Shown piece after piece: positions 8,823 to 17,690 of a stretch of 34,019 bases of DNA; the first letter of the stretch is position 1; every line of letters starts with the position of its first letter. Source of the stretch: Thermoproteota archaeon. GTDB taxonomy: Archaea > Thermoproteota > Bathyarchaeia > Bathyarchaeales > Bathycorpusculaceae. The notes beneath the pieces were generated by a model, which did not search any database, was not told where the DNA came from, and was given only the letters and a program-made list of their open reading frames with translations. Both the position numbers and the translations under genes were made by a program. The stretch covers positions 1 to 34,019 of the forward strand of contig JAAZBP010000010.1 in assembly GCA_012513715.1 (NCBI GenBank). Direction: 5' to 3'.

Positions 8823-9841
8823 AGGAACTTTGGGTAGAACTAGATAAAAACTATAGAAAAGACGATTTGCTTCCTCTTGTAAAGCAATATGGTGATGCAA
8901 TTCTTCAAGGGGGCATTCTGCGTTTAATAAAAAGCGATGAGGCACTCAATGTTTTATCTGGAAAAGATGATGGAATTCTTCAACAGGATTTGAAAAATAA
9001 AGTAGTAAAAATTTCTATCATTGACAAAGAAACCGAGAATTTAACTGTTAAAATTGCCGACAAAGGCGCTAGATATTTAGTAATAAGCTGTGCAAATTGG
9101 CGAATCATTCCTTTAGAAAATCTCATCGCCAGAACAAAGGGTAAAAGTAAACTTATTGCTGAAGTAGAAACTTCTGAGGAAGCAAAAATAGCAATAGAAA
9201 CACTTGAACTGGGAACTGATGGTGTATTATTAAAAACTTCTTATTCAGACGAAATTCTGAAAACAGTATCAATAGTAAAACCTGAGGCATTGAAACTTGA
9301 ACTGAAAACTGCAAAAATCACCTGTATAAAACCAATTAGCACTGGCGCTAGAGTATGTGTTGATACCTGTGATATGATGCAGACAGGTGAAGGAATGCTA
9401 GTGGGTAGCCAAAGTGCTGGGCTTTTTTTAATTGAAGCAGAGGTCAACGAAAACCCCTACGTAGCTTCTAGACCTTTCAGAGTAAACGCAGGTTCTTTAT
9501 CAATGTACACTTTAGCAACACTACAGACTACTCGTTATCTCTCTGAACTAAAGGCAGGCGACGAAGTTATCATTGTAAATCGTGAAGGTAAAACACGCAA
9601 AGCTAACGTCGGAAGAATAAAAATTGAAATTCGTCCTCTGGTCCTTCTCGAAGCCCAAGTGGAAGGAAAAACAATAAAGACAATTCTTCAAAATGCAGAA
9701 ACAATCCGTGTAGTTACTTCAACATCGTCAAAGCCAGTAACAGAACTACAACCTAACGATGAAGTCATAGTTTATCTAGCTGCAAAGGGAGGACGACACT
9801 TCGGAATAAATGTATCCGAAGAAACGGTGATTGAAAAGTGA
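8819..9841 (+). CDS. 3-dehydroquinate synthase II (AroB'-type)
   Basis: TTG start overlapping upstream [50 protein letters not shown] is diagnostic of the archaeal family. Confidence 0.94.
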   Translation: MKELWVELDKNYRKDDLLPLVKQYGDAILQGGILRLIKSDEALNVLSGKDDGILQQDLKNKVVKISIIDKETENLTVKIADKGARYLVISCANWRIIPLENLIARTKGKSKLIAEVETSEEAKIAIETLELGTDGVLLKTSYSDEILKTVSIVKPEALKLELKTAKITCIKPISTGARVCVDTCDMMQTGEGMLVGSQSAGLFLIEAEVNENPYVASRPFRVNAGSLSMYTLATLQTTRYLSELKAGDEVIIVNREGKTRKANVGRIKIEIRPLVLLEAQVEGKTIKTILQNAETIRVVTSTSSKPVTELQPNDEVIVYLAAKGGRHFGINVSEETVIEK

Positions 9842-10521
9842 CTCCGAGAATCTGCGTTTCGATTCTCCCAAGGAACCTGATTGAAGCATTAGATTTAATT
9901 GAGAAAGCAGAGAATTCAAAAGCAGACTTTATAGAAGTCCGTTTTGACCTTCTAAAAGAAGCAATTAACCTGTCTGAACTTGTAAAAAGCACAAAGATTC
10001 CTTTAATAGCTACAAACAAATTACAAAGCGAAAACGGGTTTTTCTCAGGTTCAGAAATTGATCGACAGCGTATTCTGTTCGCTGCAGCAAAAAATGATTT
10101 CTCATATGTTGATATAGATTTTATGAGTCCATTACGGGATGAAACAGTGAAAACATTGAAAGATTTCCACGTTAAGTCAATTGTTTCTTACCACAACTTC
10201 CATCAAGTTTTGCCTGTTTCAAAAATGGAGAAAATCTTAGACGAACAGATTAATATTGGCGCTAATATTTGCAAAATTATTCTTACCGCAAATGAAATCG
10301 AAGATAATTTCTCTGTTCTTAGTTTTGTCTCTTTTGCTTCAATCAAAGCTAAGATAGTCTGTTTCTGCATGGGTAAACACGGAAAAATCTCAAGGGTTCT
10401 CTCACCTGCTCTTGGCGGCTTTTTCACTTTTGCTTCTCTTGACTCTGGTAGTGAAACTGCAAACGGGCAAATGAGTATTAGAGAAATGCAAACAGTATAC
10501 AATATGTTGGGGATACAATAA
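9838..10521 (+). CDS. aroD: Type I 3-dehydroquinate dehydratase
   Basis: GTGA overlap with upstream gene. KADFIEVRFDLL, SIVSYHNFH, ICKIILTANEIED, FCMGKHGKISRVLSPALGGFFTFASL. Confidence 0.92.
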   Translation: MTPRICVSILPRNLIEALDLIEKAENSKADFIEVRFDLLKEAINLSELVKSTKIPLIATNKLQSENGFFSGSEIDRQRILFAAAKNDFSYVDIDFMSPLRDETVKTLKDFHVKSIVSYHNFHQVLPVSKMEKILDEQINIGANICKIILTANEIEDNFSVLSFVSFASIKAKIVCFCMGKHGKISRVLSPALGGFFTFASLDSGSETANGQMSIREMQTVYNMLGIQ

Positions 10522-11378
10522 TGATTATTACAGGGAAAACTAGGGCTTGTGGAGTTATCGGTGACCCGATAAATCATTCTTTGAGCCCAATAATACAAAA
10601 TGCTGCTTTTGAGGCTGTTGATCTCAACTTCGTTTTTTTAGCCTACAAAGTAAAAACTTCTGGTTTAGAAGATGCAGTAAATGGTGCCCGTGCCCTCAAC
10701 ATACGTGGCTTAAACGTAACTATGCCTCACAAGACCAGAATTATTGATTTTTTAGATAGAATTGATTTATCTGCCCAAATCATCAAATCAGTCAACACGG
10801 TTTTGAATAAAGAAAATTTGCTTTTCGGTTTCAACACTGATGGTGTTGGTGCACTAAGAGCTTTGAAGGAAAATGGTGTTGAACCTAAAGGAAGAAAAGT
10901 TCTTTTACTTGGTGCTGGCGGAGCTGCAAGAGCAGTAGCTTACACCCTTGCTAAGGAAGCCGATGAGTTAGTAGTGCTAAATCGAACAGTCAAATCATCC
11001 CATAATTTAGCCAAGTTGTTAGAAAAAACAGTTGGCAAGAAAGTGGTTGCAGGTTCACTTTCGATAAGCGATATTCAAAGAAACCTTCAAGACTCTGACA
11101 TTTTAATTAACGCTACATCAGTAGGTATGAAACCTAAACCTCAAGAAAGTCCAGTCCCAATTAAACTATTACGACGTGATTTATCAGTCATGGATATAGT
11201 TTATAATCCAATAGAAACACGTTTGATAAAGGATGCCAAATCAATGGGTGCAGTTGTGATAGGTGGTATTGAAATGCTAATCTATCAGGGTGCTGCATCT
11301 TTTGAAATCTGGACTGGTAAGTCAGCACCTATTCAAGTAATGAAAAAAGCAGCTCTAAGTCACTTAAGGAAAGTGTAA
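10521..11378 (+). CDS. aroE: Shikimate dehydrogenase
   Basis: GVIGDPINHSLSPIIQNAAF, GLNVTMPHKT, FNTDGVGALRAL, LLLGAGGAARAVAY. Confidence 0.95.
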   Translation: MIITGKTRACGVIGDPINHSLSPIIQNAAFEAVDLNFVFLAYKVKTSGLEDAVNGARALNIRGLNVTMPHKTRIIDFLDRIDLSAQIIKSVNTVLNKENLLFGFNTDGVGALRALKENGVEPKGRKVLLLGAGGAARAVAYTLAKEADELVVLNRTVKSSHNLAKLLEKTVGKKVVAGSLSISDIQRNLQDSDILINATSVGMKPKPQESPVPIKLLRRDLSVMDIVYNPIETRLIKDAKSMGAVVIGGIEMLIYQGAASFEIWTGKSAPIQVMKKAALSHLRKV

Positions 11379-11381
11379 TAT

Positions 11382-12251
11382 TTGAGTGGAAAAGCTACAG
11401 CTTTAGCTTATGGTGCAGCAACTGTTGTTAATGCTATTGCATTGGGGAAGGGCGCTGCGTTTGGTGTTAATCTATGGACAAAAGCTGAAGTGGAGTTAAC
11501 TAACGAGCCGAATGTTATTACAGTAAATATAGTTTCTGACCCAAAAGAAAGCACGTTGCTAGTGGAAAAAACTGTTCAAATAGTACTAAACAAGTTTGGT
11601 TTAGCGAACTGTTTCGGTGCAAGAGTCAAAACTGAATCAAACATACCTGCTGCTAGAGGCTTAAAAAGTAGTAGCGTAGCTGCGAATGCGACTGCACTAT
11701 CAACAGTTGCAGCGTTAGGCAAGAAGTTAGACGACTTGGAAATCATCAGGATTGGTGTTGAAGCAGCTTTCAAAGCTAAGGTGACTGTTACCGGAGCTTT
11801 TGACGATGCATGTGCTTCATTCTTCGGTGGAGCAGTAATAACTGATAACCTAAATCAGAAAATTATCAGACAGCAAAAATTACCTGATGATTTACTGGTC
11901 ATGTTTCATGTGCCACACCAAAAAGAATACACAATAAACTCAGATGTTGAAAGACTCAAAACCGTTAAGCCATTAGTAGAATTAGCTTTCGAGTTAGCTT
12001 TGAAAGGTAATTTATGGGATGCATTAACACTTAACGGTTTAGTTTATTCTGCAGCATCGAATATGAACAGTAAAATAGCTATTGATGCATTAGCTGCTGG
12101 TGCCGTAGCGGCTGGATTATGTGGTAAAGGCCCTGCTGTGGCAGTTGTAACTTCAAATTATTATGTCGATAAAGTGCGCGCATCTCTCCAAAAATATGAA
12201 GGTGAAATTATTACTGCACACTTTAACAGTGAAAAAGCTAAGGTGTTATAG
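11382..12251 (+). CDS. Shikimate kinase, archaeal GHMP-kinase type
   Basis: TTG start. IPAARGLKSSSVAANATALSTVAAL (GHMP ATP-binding motif), GAFDDACASFFGGAVITDN; located between aroE and aroA. Confidence 0.93.
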   Translation: MSGKATALAYGAATVVNAIALGKGAAFGVNLWTKAEVELTNEPNVITVNIVSDPKESTLLVEKTVQIVLNKFGLANCFGARVKTESNIPAARGLKSSSVAANATALSTVAALGKKLDDLEIIRIGVEAAFKAKVTVTGAFDDACASFFGGAVITDNLNQKIIRQQKLPDDLLVMFHVPHQKEYTINSDVERLKTVKPLVELAFELALKGNLWDALTLNGLVYSAASNMNSKIAIDALAAGAVAAGLCGKGPAVAVVTSNYYVDKVRASLQKYEGEIITAHFNSEKAKVL

Positions 12252-12254
12252 CAC

Positions 12255-13541
12255 ATGGTAACTGTGGTAATTAGTAAAGCTGATGCATTAAATGGTGAAG
12301 TTTTTGCTCCATCGTCTAAGTCTTACACTCAACGTATGGTAATTGCAGCTGCTTTGTCGGGTGGTCAATCTAAAGTTTTTAATCCTCTTTTTTCTGAAGA
12401 TACCGAGGCAACGCTGCGGGCAGTAACTGCTTTAGGCGCAGAATATAAATCTCAAGATGGCTACTGGTTAATAACTGGAACTGGTCAGTTAAACTCTGCA
12501 GAAAAACCAATTGATTGTGGCGAATCAGGTGCAACATTGCGTTTTATGATACCAATTGCCGCTCTTGCTCTTGGGCCTTCAACATTGCTTTTTCACGGTT
12601 CATTTAAAAGGCGACCAGTTGAACCATTAATTGAAAGCCTAAAACAGTTAGGTACTGCTGCAACCACAAGTGAGCAAGCTGATTTAGGCTCTATTTACGT
12701 GGAAGGTGGTGGAATTGTTGGTGGCAAAACAAACATTGCTGGTGACATAAGTTCACAATTCATCTCTGGGCTTCTTTTTGCATGTCCAATGGCAAAAAAT
12801 GATACAGAAATCAACATTACCTCACCTTTAGAGTCGTCAGTCTATGTTAATATGACTGAATCTGTTCTCAATAAACACAAAATTTCGGTGAATATTGACC
12901 GCAATAAAATAATTATTCCCTCTAAACAGAAGTATTCTCCTGTAGATGATGTTGTTCCTGGAGACTTTTCTTCAGCCGCTTTCCTTTTAGCGGCAGCAGC
13001 AATCACCAAGTCCAACGTTACAATACACAATCTTAATACTGGATCTGTGCAGGGTGACAAAGCGATTTTAGAAATACTGAAGAAAGTAGGTGTCGATGTT
13101 ATAGTTGGCAATGATTGTGTTAAGATTTCGGGGTCTGTTAAAAATTTGTCTCCAATTGATATCAACGTAAAAAATATTCCTGATCTCGTTCCAGTAATCA
13201 CTGTTTTAGCCTGTTACGCTACAGGTACATCAAGAATTTATGGTGCTGGTAGGCTTCGATTAAAGGAGTCTGATAGGTTACAAGCTTTGTATGAAGAGTT
13301 TCGGAAGATGGGCGCTAATATTGAAGTAACTAACGATGGTTTGACTGTTATCGGTGAAAAACCTTTACACGGGGCAATTATTGACCCGCATAATGACCAT
13401 AGAATTGCAATGGCTTGTACGGTTGCGGCATTATTAGCTGAAGGCAAAACAACAATTCAAAATGCAGAATGCATTAGAAAGTCTTATCCACAGTTTTACA
13501 CTCATCTAAAACAATTAGGAGCTGAAATAGTTGGTAAGTAA
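12255..13541 (+). CDS. aroA: 3-phosphoshikimate 1-carboxyvinyltransferase (EPSP synthase)
   Basis: APSSKSYTQRM, DCGESGATLRFMIPIAAL, GDISSQFISGLLFACP, RLRLKESDRLQAL, DPHNDHRIAMA. Confidence 0.96.
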   Translation: MVTVVISKADALNGEVFAPSSKSYTQRMVIAAALSGGQSKVFNPLFSEDTEATLRAVTALGAEYKSQDGYWLITGTGQLNSAEKPIDCGESGATLRFMIPIAALALGPSTLLFHGSFKRRPVEPLIESLKQLGTAATTSEQADLGSIYVEGGGIVGGKTNIAGDISSQFISGLLFACPMAKNDTEINITSPLESSVYVNMTESVLNKHKISVNIDRNKIIIPSKQKYSPVDDVVPGDFSSAAFLLAAAAITKSNVTIHNLNTGSVQGDKAILEILKKVGVDVIVGNDCVKISGSVKNLSPIDINVKNIPDLVPVITVLACYATGTSRIYGAGRLRLKESDRLQALYEEFRKMGANIEVTNDGLTVIGEKPLHGAIIDPHNDHRIAMACTVAALLAEGKTTIQNAECIRKSYPQFYTHLKQLGAEIVGK

Positions 13542-14625
13542 CTCTTTAGGCAAATCTTTTACAGTCACAACTTTTGGTGAAAGTCACGGTCCAGTTATAG
13601 GCTTAGTTATAGATGGTTGCCCAGCAGGTCTACCCCTCGCTGAAATTGATTTTCAAGAAGAACTTGATAATAGAATCCCTGCTGAACCAAAAATTGTCTC
13701 TCCAAGAGCAGAAAAGGACGTAGCAAAGATTCTCAGCGGAGTCTTTAACGGCTATACTACTGGTGCGCCAATTGCTTTGATAGTTGAGAACAAAGACACT
13801 AATTCAAGTGATTATGAAGCAATAAAAAACACGCCCAGACCTAGTCACTCTGATTATCCAGCTCGATTGAGGTACGGTGGATTTAATGATTACCGTGGTG
13901 GTGGACGCTTTTCCGGAAGAGTGACTGTTGCACTTATAATGGCCGGTGTAGTAGCTAAAAAACTTTTAAATAAACATAAAATCGATGTTTTAGCATATAC
14001 CACTTCTATTGGTCAATTAAAATTAGATAAAAAATTAAGCATCCCAGAAATTCATAAAAATCGCTATGCCACTTCTACAAGATGCCCTGATTTTTCTAGT
14101 TCAGAACTTATGGAAAAAGCTATAATAGCAGCCAAGCAAGCAGGTGACAGTCTCGGCGGAATAATTGAATGTATCGTAATCAATATGCCCGCAGGTGTAG
14201 GAGACCCATTGTTTGATTCATTAGACGCAGACTTAGCTAAGGCTTTATTCTGTGTTCCAGCAGTGAAAGGTGTTGAATTTGGTACGGGCTTTAAATCAGC
14301 TGAACTTAAAGGGTCAGAGAATAATGATGCCTTCATTATTGGAAGTGGAAAGATTGTAACTGAAACAGAAAACGCGGGTGGCGTAATCGGTGGTTTATCT
14401 ACTGGATTGCCCATTGTGATCCGTGTTGCTATCAAACCAACTCCTTCGATTGCTAAGGAACAAAAAACTGTTGACCTTTCAAAGATGCAGAACACAGTAA
14501 TAACGATAAAAGGTAGACATGATCCTTGTGTTGTACCTAAAGCAGTGCCCGCAATTGAGGCGGTTGTTGCCATAACCTTAATTGACCACCTTATACGTTT
14601 AGGTCGAGTGCCTAAGGTTCTTTAG
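13531..14625 (+). CDS. aroC: Chorismate synthase
   Basis: TTG start, overlaps aroA. SLGKSFTVTTFGESHGPVIGLVIDGCPAGLPL, RGGGRFSGRVTV, GRHDPCVVPKAVPAIEAVVAI. Confidence 0.96.
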   Translation: MVSNSLGKSFTVTTFGESHGPVIGLVIDGCPAGLPLAEIDFQEELDNRIPAEPKIVSPRAEKDVAKILSGVFNGYTTGAPIALIVENKDTNSSDYEAIKNTPRPSHSDYPARLRYGGFNDYRGGGRFSGRVTVALIMAGVVAKKLLNKHKIDVLAYTTSIGQLKLDKKLSIPEIHKNRYATSTRCPDFSSSELMEKAIIAAKQAGDSLGGIIECIVINMPAGVGDPLFDSLDADLAKALFCVPAVKGVEFGTGFKSAELKGSENNDAFIIGSGKIVTETENAGGVIGGLSTGLPIVIRVAIKPTPSIAKEQKTVDLSKMQNTVITIKGRHDPCVVPKAVPAIEAVVAITLIDHLIRLGRVPKVL

Positions 14626-14636
14626 AGGCACTAAGA

Positions 14637-14897
14637 ATGGATGAAATTGAGCAATTAAGGAAAAAAATAGATGAAATTGACGATAAAATTATTAGTTCGT
14701 TATGTGAGAGAGCCAAGGTGTGTAGAGAAATTGGCGAAGCTAAGAAGAAATACGGCATCCCAATTCGTAACTTAGCTCGAGAAAATGAGGTTTATCAACG
14801 TATAAAAGAAAAAGCTGTACTTTTAGGTCTTGATTCAGATGAAATTCAAGCGGTTTACCGCGAAATAGTTAATATGTGCAGTAGTGTTCAGGTATGA
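14637..14897 (+). CDS. Chorismate mutase (AroQ class)
   Basis: MDEIEQLRKKIDEIDDKIISSLCERAKVCREIGEAKKKYGIPIRNLARENEVYQRI, typical AroQ helix pattern. Confidence 0.92.
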   Translation: MDEIEQLRKKIDEIDDKIISSLCERAKVCREIGEAKKKYGIPIRNLARENEVYQRIKEKAVLLGLDSDEIQAVYREIVNMCSSVQV

Positions 14898-14922
14898 AGA
14901 CTCTTAACGGAGAGTTAAACTG

Positions 14923-16002
14923 ATGCTTTATGAGATAAATGAGAAAGCTCTTAAACTTGAAAGCGAAGGAAAAAAAATAATCAGATTGAATATAGGTGAT
15001 CCTGATATGGCTACGCCTCCTGAGATAGTGGAGGCAGCTTACGCTTCTATGAAAGCAGGGAAAACAAAATATTCTTCTTCTTATGGGGAACTAAGTCTGC
15101 GAAAGAAAATTGCAGAGTTGCGTGGAGTTAAACCAGAAAATGTGGTTATCACTCCCGGTTCTAAATGGTCAATATTTGTTACATTATTTTTAATGTTAAA
15201 GAATGGTGGAAACGTCATTATTCCAACACCTTATTGGACTGCTTATGATTTAATAGCTAAAAATATAGGTGCAAAAACTAAACTTTTACGTACTGAGATG
15301 GAAGACGGCTGGAAAGTTGACTTAAATGAACTAGAGAACCTGATAGATAAAGATACTAAAATGATTATTCTCAATAATCCAAATAATCCAACAAGTAAAT
15401 CAATGGATGCAAAAACTTTAGATGGTATAGTCAAATTGGCTAATGAGAAGAAAATTACAATTCTTTCTGACGAAGTATATGGCGCAATTGCTTTCAATGA
15501 AACTAAAAGCATCTTAGATTATGGTAGTGATTCTGATCATATTCTCTCTAACGGTTTCTCTAAAACATTTACAATGACTGGTTGGCGTATCGGTTACATA
15601 ATAGCCAACAAAATGTTCGTAGACAAAGTTACTAAAATAAACCAGATAACATTCAATAACGTGCCTGTCTTTATACAAGACGCCGCACTAAAAGGTTTAG
15701 AATTACGTTCAAAAATAGCTTCTGATATAAAAGCTAAATACAAGCAACGCGCTGATTTGGCAAGTACAAAACTCGAAGCTGCTGGTTTCAAATTTACTAA
15801 GCCTGATGCCCCATTCTATGTTTTTCCAAAACTTGAAGGCTTAGTTTCTGATCAGTTTACCTTAGACCTTCTTGATAAAGGTGTGGCTGTGGCTCCGGGG
15901 AATTCTTTTGGTGAATACCCTGAGCACTTCCGTATTTCTTTAACAGCTCCAGATGACCAAATTGAAGTTGGCATCGATAAAATATGTGAGGCAGTTAAAT
16001 GA
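14923..16002 (+). CDS. PLP-dependent class I/II aminotransferase (aspartate/aromatic), N-terminus shorter than usual
   Basis: RLNIGDPDMATPPEIVEAA, NNPNNPTSKSMD, SDEVYGAIAF, LSNGFSKTFTMTGWRIGYIIA (PLP lysine motif). Confidence 0.9.
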   Translation: MLYEINEKALKLESEGKKIIRLNIGDPDMATPPEIVEAAYASMKAGKTKYSSSYGELSLRKKIAELRGVKPENVVITPGSKWSIFVTLFLMLKNGGNVIIPTPYWTAYDLIAKNIGAKTKLLRTEMEDGWKVDLNELENLIDKDTKMIILNNPNNPTSKSMDAKTLDGIVKLANEKKITILSDEVYGAIAFNETKSILDYGSDSDHILSNGFSKTFTMTGWRIGYIIANKMFVDKVTKINQITFNNVPVFIQDAALKGLELRSKIASDIKAKYKQRADLASTKLEAAGFKFTKPDAPFYVFPKLEGLVSDQFTLDLLDKGVAVAPGNSFGEYPEHFRISLTAPDDQIEVGIDKICEAVK

Positions 16003-16871
16003 GAACCGCCATTCTTGGCGCTGGAAAAATGGGTGTTTGGTTCGCGAAATACTGTAAAAGCAAAGGCGATACAGTGGTTATCGCAGATAGAAATCATACG
16101 AAACTTGAGATTTTAAAAACAGAGTTAGATATTGAAATAGCCAATTTTCCAGCTGCCGTAAAAGGCGCAGATCGTGTGCTAATTTGTGTATCGATTAGTT
16201 CTTTTGAAGAAATTGTTAAAAAGATAAGTTCAGCGATTCACAAAGACCAAGTGATAATGGACATTTGTTCAATTAAAGAATATCCAGTAAACGTGATGCA
16301 TCAGTATCTTAAAGATGCATTAGTGTTAGGTACGCATCCTGTTTTCGGTCCAGGTAGTACAGGGGTTAAGCATAAGGCATATGTACTTACACCTACAAAT
16401 CCCCGGGAAGCAGCTTATGCGGAAGAGTTTAAAAATTGGCTTGAGAAAGAGGGCGCACATGTTTTTATTATGTCTCCTCAGAAACATGATGAATTAATGT
16501 CTCTTATTTTGGGATTACCGCATTTTATTGGTTTAGTTGCTTGTGAAACATTACTATCTCGTCCATCTTTTCTTGAATCAAAAAAGCTGGCAGGTACAAC
16601 TTACCGTATGTTATTTACATTGGCAGAAGCAACTGCGCAAGAAACTCCTGACCTCTATGCGAATGTACAAACAAAACTTAGTGATTTGGGTAACCTTGAA
16701 GAGTCTTTTATTAAAAACGCCCAAGAATGGTTACATTTGATTAAGAAAAAAGATTCAGAAGCGATAATTTCTAGAATGAATCGTCTTAAAACTAAACTAA
16801 TTGAAGTTGATGATGATTATTCCAAATCATATGAAATTATGTATAAAATGTTGGAGTCTACTGAAGAATAG
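15999..16871 (+). CDS. tyrA: Prephenate dehydrogenase
   Basis: AILGAGKMGVWFAKYCKSKG Rossmann motif, LGTHPVFGPGSTG, LSLILGLPHFIGLVACETL-type segment; ATGA overlap with upstream gene. Confidence 0.88.
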   Translation: MRTAILGAGKMGVWFAKYCKSKGDTVVIADRNHTKLEILKTELDIEIANFPAAVKGADRVLICVSISSFEEIVKKISSAIHKDQVIMDICSIKEYPVNVMHQYLKDALVLGTHPVFGPGSTGVKHKAYVLTPTNPREAAYAEEFKNWLEKEGAHVFIMSPQKHDELMSLILGLPHFIGLVACETLLSRPSFLESKKLAGTTYRMLFTLAEATAQETPDLYANVQTKLSDLGNLEESFIKNAQEWLHLIKKKDSEAIISRMNRLKTKLIEVDDDYSKSYEIMYKMLESTEE

Positions 16872-16874
16872 TGG

Positions 16875-17690
16875 TTATGCCGCTTTAGGATATGAGCCTA
16901 AAACTTTGACAAACATTGAATGTTTTTCCAGCGCAAGTAATGCCTCTTTGCATTTTTGTTCTGTTCTATGTCCTTCAAAGTCTAAGTAGAAATTATATTC
17001 CCACGCAGTTTTTTTGGTGGGTCTAGACTCAATTTTAGTTAGGTTAATGTTACGTCCTGCGAACTCGCCTAACGCCTTATAAAGAGACCCTGGTTCATGT
17101 TTTGCTGAAAAGATGATGCTAGTTTTATCTGTCCCAGTAAATTTTGCGTCTTCATGGTCAATTACAAAGAACCTAGTATAGTTTTCTTTGTTATCTGCTA
17201 TATTTCGAGATAGAATTTGCATTCCATAAATCTGTGCTGCTCTTTCACTCGCTATAGCTGCAGCGTTTAATTTTTTTTGTTCTTTAATGATTTTAACACT
17301 GCCTGCTGTATCGTAAGTTGGTATTATTTCCCATCTTTGATTTTCAAGATATTTATGGCATTGAGCCAATGCTTGCGGGTGAGAGTAAACCGCCTGAATT
17401 TGATCTATATTTGTGTTAGGATTCACTATTAAGCAGTGTTCTATTCTAACAATTACTTCCCCTCGAACTTTGAGGTTATAATCAAAAAATAAATCATAAT
17501 TCTGGTTAACGCTACCCTCAATCGAATTTTCTACTGGTACAACACCTGCTGTAACTTTTTGCTTATTTACACTTTCAAAGACTTCTCTGAAGTCTTTGCA
17601 TGGTTGTGATTTGATTGTTGAATCAAAGAACTGGTAAACAGCCCTTTCGCTGTATGCGCCTGGTTCGCCTTGAAAGGCTACGGTTTTCAC
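16875..17690 (-). CDS. pheA: Prephenate dehydratase with ACT domain
   Basis: VAFQGEPGAYSERAVYQFF, VVPVENSIEGSVNQNYDLF, NYTRFFVI, GSLYKALGEFAGRNINLTKIESRPTKKTAWEYNFYLDFEGH. Confidence 0.94.
   Translation of the reverse strand: MKTVAFQGEPGAYSERAVYQFFDSTIKSQPCKDFREVFESVNKQKVTAGVVPVENSIEGSVNQNYDLFFDYNLKVRGEVIVRIEHCLIVNPNTNIDQIQAVYSHPQALAQCHKYLENQRWEIIPTYDTAGSVKIIKEQKKLNAAAIASERAAQIYGMQILSRNIADNKENYTRFFVIDHEDAKFTGTDKTSIIFSAKHEPGSLYKALGEFAGRNINLTKIESRPTKKTAWEYNFYLDFEGHRTEQKCKEALLALEKHSMFVKVLGSYPKAA

Noticed and set aside
14064-14573. 169-aa minus-strand ORF inside aroC
   Set aside because: Shadow ORF of a well-supported chorismate synthase; low-complexity composition and no family motif. The same applies to the other antisense ORFs within the biosynthetic genes.
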